Origin: Odontocerum albicorne
Taxonomy: Eukaryota; Arthropoda; Insecta; Trichoptera; Odontoceridae
Direction of reading: 5' to 3'
Length of the DNA stretch: 64,000 bases
Assembly: GCA_949825065.1 (NCBI GenBank)
Contig: OX463856.1
Coordinates: 12,647,238-12,711,237 of the forward strand
Shown in pieces: positions 57,266-64,000 of this stretch. How positions within the stretch are numbered: position 1 is the stretch's first letter; every line of letters starts with the position of its first letter. The position numbers and the translations under genes were made by a program. The notes beneath the pieces are model-generated. The model ran no database searches, had not been told where the DNA came from, and saw nothing but the letters and a program-made list of their open reading frames with translations.

Positions 57266-58258
57266 TGTTGATGTTTTTAATCTGAATAAATAATTGTCTG
57301 GTTTTTTTCACGACTATTCTTTAAGTTTCCTTTAAGTATCTAAACAAGTTTCGTTTAAGGTTCCTTATTCAACATATCACGTTGTTGATCAGTTGTTAAT
57401 CTCTCCTTCTTGGAGGAATAAATCAATAAAATAAATATATTGTTTATTGTTATTGAATTTAAATACATATTCTGTAATAAAACTTATACGCAATACTGAA
57501 TTTTTTTTATTACTTGTAGAAAAATAAGCTTCTTTTCCGTGCACGTTGAATTCATGAAATCTTATTTACAAACTTTTTACTTTATTTAAAGCCAGATAAG
57601 CGCTTATAAGGTTGTAAGCACCTGTCTGCTACACGTACCTGATCTTATAAGTGTCTTATGGCATTTATGGATATACCGATATGGATTGGCCCAGTATTCC
57701 ATGAAACAACTGTGTAAATTACATACTCCCTGGAGTTCTCCGTCAGAGGGTCGTCGTTTAGTTGAATTAGGCAAACATATTCTGTCATCTCGATTGGTTA
57801 GCATTTATTCTCTCATTAGAGTGGCAAAGGGATAAAGTATGATAAACTATCAACATGCTGCTTCAACTTTGATTTCTGACCAAGTATTAAATGGCCAAGA
57901 CCAAGTACTAGTGAGTTATTTAATTAGCTTAAAAACTATAAAAACGTAACTGTGTACACATTTAAAAGTACGATAGATTAAACATCTACTAATTATGATT
58001 GACTTTTTTCCTTTTTTGCGTTAGATTCTTAATTTGTTTTTTTGTTTTGCATTTTTCCTGGCATATTGACTACCAACATTCCTCTATCTCTTTGATGATC
58101 TGGGTTGTGACCAGTTTTCTATAGGGTAACCATTATAATCTATACGGGGAAGTCGGATATCATCCCTTCATTGAATGTAATCTTATCAATTATCTTTCTT
58201 TTCTGCTATACGATGCTTGACTTAATACAATCATCTTGTTTATTTAATTAATTTAACA

Positions 58259-59190
58259 CTTTAATTGCAAATACAGGTGCAATCTCTTTTAACCAGCCAG
58301 ACAAAGTAAATAAAACAAGTTACATGGTCACATAAATCGTTCAAACGATTATCCACCCCCATGAAATTCATGAACACAGATGTGAGTATGTGCCCACAAA
58401 CCTCACAAAGACGGACAATCACCCCAACATTCATTTTCATATAAAGTGAGATATCATCAATCAAAGGAAAAGGAAGGGATGGTGGAGAAGAAAGGAAAAA
58501 AAATCAAGAATGAAACACTTTATGCTTCTGACTAGAAATTAAGAGTTTTTCAGTCGCTTCTTAAACCATGCCAAGGACGGAGTGAATCTAACATTGGTTT
58601 GTAATTGATTCCAAAGTCTTACTGCATGGACAGTAAAGGAGCGGTGAACTAGAAATACCAATAAGCAATCTCTGTTTGAGCATAGCGCTAATCCATGTTC
58701 TGAAAGACGCTGAAAATTTCCGAGGAGATAAAAGGGGCGGCGAGATAGTTAAGGATATTATACAATAGATACAGTATGCGAATTTGGCGTCTATTTCTAA
58801 CATTCAACCAGTTCAATGCTTTTTGGTATGAAGTCTAACATTCAACCAGTTCAATGCTTTTTGGTATATGATCGTACTTTCGTAGGTTGAAAATAAATCT
58901 TTGGTGAAAATTTTGTAGACGGAATTTGTCCAGCTGTTCTTCTGTAAAATCCAAGTAACATACGTCTATAATTGAAAATAACAGAGATTGCACAAGTAAA
59001 ATTTTGGTTTTAGTAGGCAGGGATCTTTGCAACATTTTAAGGGAATGAAGGCTGAAGAAGATCCTTCGGCTTAACTCATTTATTTGATCTCGCCATAAGA
59101 GTGAGAGGTGTTGAATATTTCTTCTTACCAGTTGTTCCCCGTCCCAAGCGAAAACAGCTAACGATGTGGTTTTCACTGAGCTACACACCC
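58259..59190 (-). mobile_element. LINE C-terminus and 3' UTR (CR1/Jockey-like)
   Basis: A 117-codon minus frame (59188 to 58835) reads LLWRDQINELSRRIFFSLHS, LKMLQRSLPTKTKILLVQSL, LFSIIDVCYLDFTEEQLDKF and FIFNLRKYDHIPKSIEL. These are typical of the last part of LINE ORF2 (LP...K..LVQSL..PI.DY.D..Y.DL...QL.KLQ...N...RFI...). Further left the protein continues with frameshifts (RRQIRILYLLYNIL, FTAPLL) to a 3' UTR near 58259. A 38-bp direct duplication (58797-58868) interrupts the protein just after HIPKSIEL. Confidence 0.75.
58797..58868 (+). repeat. 38-bp tandem duplication inside the LINE
   Basis: CATTCAACCAGTTCAATGCT followed by TTTTGGTAT starts at 58801 and again at 58839. It duplicates codons of the LINE protein and adds to its inactivation. 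Confidence 0.85.
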
Positions 59191-59504
59191 AGATTACTTC
59201 GAGCGCACGCTATAATCACCTCCTTAGGCGAGTCAACCTCAGACTCCCTGATTCCGTGGAACAAGAGTGTGCCTTCGCGCCACTGCCTCGAGACTGTCAA
59301 TCCGGGAGTGGAGATTCTATTAGACTTTTAGCACCTTCTTCATGAGGGTCATGATTTGTTCCTAAAACCTCATGAAATCCTCAGTAGGTGAGGTTTGGTC
59401 TGGAGAACGGGCGCCACCTCCGGTTCAACGGAGTCTCTCCTCGAATTATACCATCTCAACTCTGAAAAACTCCATGAATTCCTCTATATTATCACTCTCA
59501 ATAT
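59191..59504. other. GC-richer unassigned segment next to the LINE
   Basis: Contains CGAGTCAACCTCAGACTCCC and GGGCGCCACCTCCGGTTCAA. It may be the upstream part of the same LINE, rearranged, or another element. No frame gives a recognisable protein. Confidence 0.3.
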
Positions 59505-60227
59505 TTGACCTTCAATAGTAAGGGGAAAACATAGATTAAAACTCGCGTGACAGTTAACCCGTCTTCACTTTACGACCATAGACAACTTATTTATGTCTTG
59601 GAATATTTTACCAATTATAAATTGGAATACCTTAATTTCTGTTGATTTATCTTCGTTCGTGTAGTAACAGAGCATCATATGAAAATGCAGATTTTATATA
59701 TGTTTTATAGATCTTTACTTTAATTTTTGTTATTATGTACTTATTTATCCATAAAATGCATTTGAGTTATCAAGACATAGCAGAAACGCAAGATTGAACA
59801 ATTTACAGTCATGTTTTTATTATGCTTCCCTTACTGCATATCTGTAAAAATCTACCAACCACGTTGCTTGACTGCTTTTTAGTAAGTTTTTAATATTATT
59901 GTAATAAATTAGTTGTTAAAAAAATATTATTTCATGTAACTGTCAATCTTGAAAAGCAGATACCCTATTTATTCACTTTGCTCGTAACCGCTTTCAGAAA
60001 TTGAAACTTTCAAAGTACAACCCTTCAAAGGAAATAGCATTAACTTCAAGCCTACCGTGAAAAAGGACAACCTTCGAAACTTAAACAAAGCGATAATAAT
60101 TTGAGTAAATTCATTACAAATGTAAATTATTGAGAAACAAACCTTGACCAATACCGTAAGAAAACATCGAGGAACTTTAAATTATCGACAATGAACTTAC
60201 TCTCGCTTACAACCACTGATTGGTTTG

Positions 60228-60620
60228 GTCATGGTATCCAAGTACAAGAGAGATGGTGTGAGTGTATGTTTGACTGTCTTCTTAAGCAATACCTTGCAGA
60301 TGAACATAATTGTCGCTTCATTTCGTTTCTTTCTGTCTGACGTGACTTAAACGTGCAGTCCTGGATCTGTTCACCCTTCTGTAGCGTGGTTCTTTTTACC
60401 TGCCGGCATCCGACGACTCGATGCTTATACTTTGTGCCCTTTTCTTTTTCATAGGCACGTCTCACGGTTCAGTCACGTCAATTCTCTACTCTAAAAAAGT
60501 GTCATCCTTTCAGTCACGTCAATTTTCTTCTGTTTGTGCTTCTATGTTTTGGGTTACCCACCCAGATCTGGATGTGTACTCGTATATCACAAAGCGATAC
60601 GGAAATTAATCCTTGTATCT
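60228..60620. other. GC-richer unassigned segment
   Basis: Overlapping short frames on both strands (60229-60465 minus, basic; 60421-60609 plus) and a direct repeat 'tcagtcacgtcaattttct/tcagtcacgtcaattctcta' (about 60469-60525). I do not recognise a family. Confidence 0.3.
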
Positions 60621-62009
60621 CTTTTTCGGACACCCTGATGTCTTTTTCGAAAGATCATTGAAAAGTAACTGCTTAACAATCCAAAATACGAGTAAATACT
60701 CGATATCCAATTGTATGTACACTTTCTATAAATATATCTCCATTTTAGTTAAATTTATTTATTATCCGGGAATTCATTGTTAATTGAACATTGTAATGAA
60801 ATATATCAAACTTTTTATCCGTTAATAAATTGTATTAAACGTTTCATATTTTTTTTTGTAACCAGATTGAAGATACCATTATTCCCCTGTCAAATTTATT
60901 TCGCTAGATTAAACTTTATTTGGTTGAATATTTTAAGTTAATTTTATATTTATTGGTTTCAATATGAATGAAATTAACTGGACAATGTGTATTTTTAAGT
61001 AAATATACATTTTGAATAACCGTTCGATTCATCAGTTGGTATTAATAAATTACGAATCATTGCACGAGTACAAAAAATACCAATAATTCAACAGAATATC
61101 TTTTAGACTTAGTAAACGGAGCAATTGATTTGGTATTTAAATAATGGAACTTCACTTAAATACAGAATGATTTGATACTTGAATTTGAAAAAACACTACA
61201 CGATTATTCAAATTATACTGACAAATGTGAACTTTTTTTACATTTAAATGTCAAATCATTCTGATTTTATTTTAATTGTTTTTTAAGTTCTTGCGAGTAT
61301 TTCAAGTATTGATTAAAACCTTTCAGTTTTTTATCGCTTATTATTTTATTTTATGCGTGGCTAGTTTTGACACGTCAATCAGGTGTCATCTTTTTAGAGC
61401 TAGTGGTGCCGCGAGACTGATGACTTCAAAAGCTGTCACTGGCGCTTGGTGTTGCCATATAATTTTAAGGTACTGTGTTTTCGTTATAATAATTACTATA
61501 TTTTCGGATATGAAACAATTAATAGTAAATTTTTGTTTTTAATGGTTAAATGTTATTTAATCTATTTATTTACTGTCAAAATAAACAACACTGAAATGTC
61601 TTTTACATAGTCCAGTAACAATTATAAAACAAAATGTAACGTAACAATACTTTCATAAAAAAAAACTTATAGTTCAGGATACATATAATTAGTTAATTAG
61701 GCATTCCATCCGATAAAGAGGATGACTTGTATCAATAACAATTCGAAGAAAATTAGGCAGCATAAGAATATGTAAAAACTATCGTAGTTCTTAATATTTA
61801 AAGAGTTTAGGACAGTAAATTCAGAAATGTACCTATAAAAAATGGATAATTAAGTGCGAGTAGGTGGAATATTTTGAACGGACGGGGGAATATTTAGAAT
61901 TGAGTAAAGGTTGTATGCGGTGCGCAGAGGACCCTCAAAGAAAACATGGTAGAGGTATCTTCACTTATTCCAGACGTGCATGTACATATACCTTTAAATA
62001 TGATGCAAT

Positions 62010-62192
62010 AACTTCCGTGGTCTAAATTGGTAAAATGCTTGTGTCCCAGCTCGGGTGCTGCGGGTTTGATTCCCATTGGAACCAGTTTTTTTTAAATGGG
62101 TTTCAGTCTGATTTTTAATACCTCTCGTGTTAGTTAGATGATATTGCCATATGGAAATAAGCCTGCCAGATTGTACTGTACACTTCATCGTT
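62010..62192 (+). repeat. tRNA-derived SINE
   Basis: Head: TCCGTGGTCTAAATTGGTAA (A-box region) and GCGGGTTTGATTCCCATTGG (B box). Core with GATGATATTGCCATATGG and AAATAAGCCTGCCAG, tail TTGTACTGTACAC. Same family as 4381. Confidence 0.7.
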
Positions 62193-62689
62193 AGAGGATC
62201 GCGGTACAAACTAATTATTTCGTTTCCTTTACTATCGCGGAGCATTGAAAATTCATAGCAATACTCAACACATCGTTGTCTTTGAACAACATTCAAAAGT
62301 TTTGGCACTCATCTTGCTCTCACTTTATTCATACTAAGATAACCAATTTGAAATGCTATGGTTTTGGAAAGTTCACACCTTGCTTAAACTTTTGAACCGT
62401 TGTGGTACTAACCACAACTCATCAACTGCTCAAACAATACAGAGTCTGTTTTGAGTGCATTGGTTTCACATGGATATTTCTGAGGTTTAAAAGGTTCCAA
62501 CATTTTAAAATTAATTTTGTTAATTTAAAAACCCACTCAGTTCAAAATAAACTTTATGGATTATTAATTTTGAAGCCATGTAGGGTGAGTGCAGTTGAAG
62601 TGAGTCTGCTATCTAAACGGCACTATATAAACAGTTTTTTTATTTTTATTTTTTAATAATTTTATAAACTTATTAAACACTTTTTATTT
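62193..62689. other. No gene recognised
   Basis: AT-rich DNA between SINE and LINE copies. The frame 62402-62656 shows no known motif. Confidence 0.35.
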
Positions 62690-63090
62690 ACATATGTCGT
62701 CTCTTCTGCATCCATACATCTTCTCATACAGCTCCTACGATTTCTCCGACTTTCAACATTTCCTTCATTCCATACTTAAGTCTTCCTCTATCACGCTCTC
62801 TTTTACATTTGAACTGTTTATTTGTTTTGTTAACTTTTCTCCATTCATTCATTCCCCGTGCCCAAACCACATCATAATGCCCTTATTTATCTTGCTCAAT
62901 ACATCAGGTTTAAGTTCACACTCATCCTTCATTTACGTCACTCCGTGTATTATTCTAAGTGCACGAATTTCAACAGTATTTATTTGGCTCGTTTTAGTTT
63001 TGTTTTTTGTCCACGTTTTACTCCCATACATCAAATATGGTACTGAAATACTGCTATGGTCAATCATCTTGTATAACTTTTAAAACATAA
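62690..63090 (-). mobile_element. RTE-like LINE C-terminus
   Basis: On the minus strand the right end reads VPYLMYGSKTWTKNKT ('VP.LMYGSETW' block), then NTVEIRALRIIHGVT and further left degraded phrases matching the 35011 and 42720 copies. An apparently long + strand frame (62694-63083, 129 codons, rich in S/F/H) is only the antisense of this LINE. Confidence 0.6.
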
Positions 63091-63149
63091 TAATGAATAT
63101 GTGAGTCAAACATAAGTTTGTAACTGGTTTTAAAGTTGTACAGCATAGA

Positions 63150-63322
63150 AGGTTGTACTGCATAGACGCTTGTTTGCCGATCCTGAGGTTGCGGGTTCAA
63201 TCCCCGCTGGAATCCAGGTTTTTTTAAATTGAATTCTAGTCTGGTTTTCACTTAGGACCCACTGAAACATCTTTCTGGTTGGTTGGAAGAGATTGCCACA
63301 TGGTAATAAACACGCCAGGTGA
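63150..63322 (+). repeat. tRNA-derived SINE, 5' end uncertain
   Basis: GCGGGTTCAATCCCCGCTGG is a good B box. Core GGTTGGTTGGAAGAGATTGC and CACATGGTAATAAACACG, ending CCAGGTG then an A-rich run. The minus-strand frame with AGIEPATSGSANKR is the usual artefact of such SINEs. Confidence 0.7.
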
Positions 63323-63675
63323 AATAAAAAAATAAAAAAAAGGTAAAGGACGACGGAAGGTTTATGATAATAACCAGCAGTATTTGGCATAGACAAAAAT
63401 ACAAGTCACCATGCAATATGCTAACTAGTGACCATGTAGATATGCCCAATTGAGAGACATGTTTCCTAACATATGATTCTAGGAACCAACATTTTGTGTT
63501 TACTGGATGGTTTGAAAACTTCCTTTTTTATAGTGATGATTCGACTTATCGCGGTTTACAAATCATCATATTGGCCAACCATTAAGAACTATAAAAATAT
63601 TTACCCTATCTCTGGTTGACCCGGACTCTTCAAGACAAACGGCCAGATGCCAACTCATCAGAACAGTTGTTAGTA

Positions 63676-63790
63676 TTTTTTTATTCAATAAAGTAATACT
63701 CGTATAAAGAACAAACATTTTTCAAAGGCTATACCTATATAAAATTTTACATCTTAAGAACTAATCTAATTTATGTATTGGGTGTTAACA
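63676..63790 (-). mobile_element. LINE 3' end (same family as 20620 and 56575)
   Basis: TTTTTTTATTCAATAAAG (poly(A) end inverted) is followed by 'caaaggctatacctatataa' and 'catcttaagaactaatctaa', in order with 56575-56625. It fades after about 63790. Confidence 0.5.
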
Positions 63791-64000
63791 TAAGTTGTGT
63801 CCGTTTTTTTCCAATTTAAAAATGAACACCAAAAGTAAAGTAAAACAGAATGGTAAAGGTTATACGTCATTCGAAATAAACTTTTCTGTTCTACAAGATA
63901 TTGTGTTTGCTTTTATGTTACATATATTATATTATTTGATTACAAGCCTTCAAAATGGAATGTCAAGTAGACGAAAGTGAGCACTTTCAACACATCCTTC

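Larger units (their letters stand above)
55402..64000 (+). other. Presumed following intron of alkaline phosphatase
   Basis: Begins with a consensus donor (GTAAAATAAA). No later alkaline phosphatase exon (serine nucleophile, DGGR-type or HETHGGEDV-type histidine motifs) could be read in any frame up to the window end, so the intron is probably longer than 8.5 kb. It is filled with the repeats listed below. I see nothing in 57266-58258, 59505-60227 and 60621-62009 beyond AT-rich sequence. Confidence 0.5.

Noticed and set aside
62694..63083. 129-codon + strand open frame
   Set aside because: It is the antisense of an RTE-like LINE C-terminus, whose minus strand reads LMYGSKTW and ALRIIHGVT.

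Overview
This is an AT-rich stretch of an arthropod, probably insect, nuclear genome. The species cannot be read from the sequence. The evidence is spliced coding exons with GT/AG borders, several mariner-family transposons, tRNA-derived SINEs, insect-type LINE fragments, and an LTR retroelement with a lysine-tRNA-like primer site. There are no rRNA genes, CRISPR arrays or bacterial operons. The long open frames are all transposon-derived, and most short open frames are chance.

The only host gene I can support is alkaline phosphatase, on the + strand at the right. An 82-nt exon (50494-50575) and a 166-nt exon (55236-55401) join in frame across a 4.66-kb intron. They encode the family's N-terminal region up to and including the metal-binding FIGDGM motif. 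Its first exon(s) and all later exons lie outside the window or are not recognisable. The first 50 kb is therefore intergenic or upstream-intron DNA, and 55402-64000 is probably the next intron.

Layout: 1-8.6 kb holds old LINE and SINE debris. 8594-17835 is a complete, very young, 9.24-kb LTR element on the minus strand. It has two 845-bp LTRs, a CATC target duplication, a primer-binding site and a polypurine tract, but no gag-pol, so it is a large non-autonomous derivative (LARD type). Its interior carries three tandem arrays. 17.8-24.7 kb is SINE and LINE debris. 24732-26023 is a structurally complete mariner (cecropia/Hsmar1-like) broken by a 5-bp tandem duplication, followed by a 511-bp mariner/Tc1 remnant. 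27.9-44.2 kb contains six copies of a palindromic element whose arms carry hammerhead-ribozyme-like cores, a related solo LTR (33145-34388, ACTA duplication), and many LINE 3' ends. 45301-46014 and 47241-48194 are two more deleted mariners on the minus strand. From 50 kb on, the alkaline phosphatase exons sit in introns holding a second palindromic family, SINEs, a LINE reverse-transcriptase remnant, LINE C-termini and minisatellites.

Most noteworthy are the palindromic hammerhead-like elements, the young coding-free LTR element with its longer-LTR relative, the nearly intact mariner, and an apparently over-represented nonamer (TACTCGTAT). All family names come from reading translated motifs by eye; no database search was possible.
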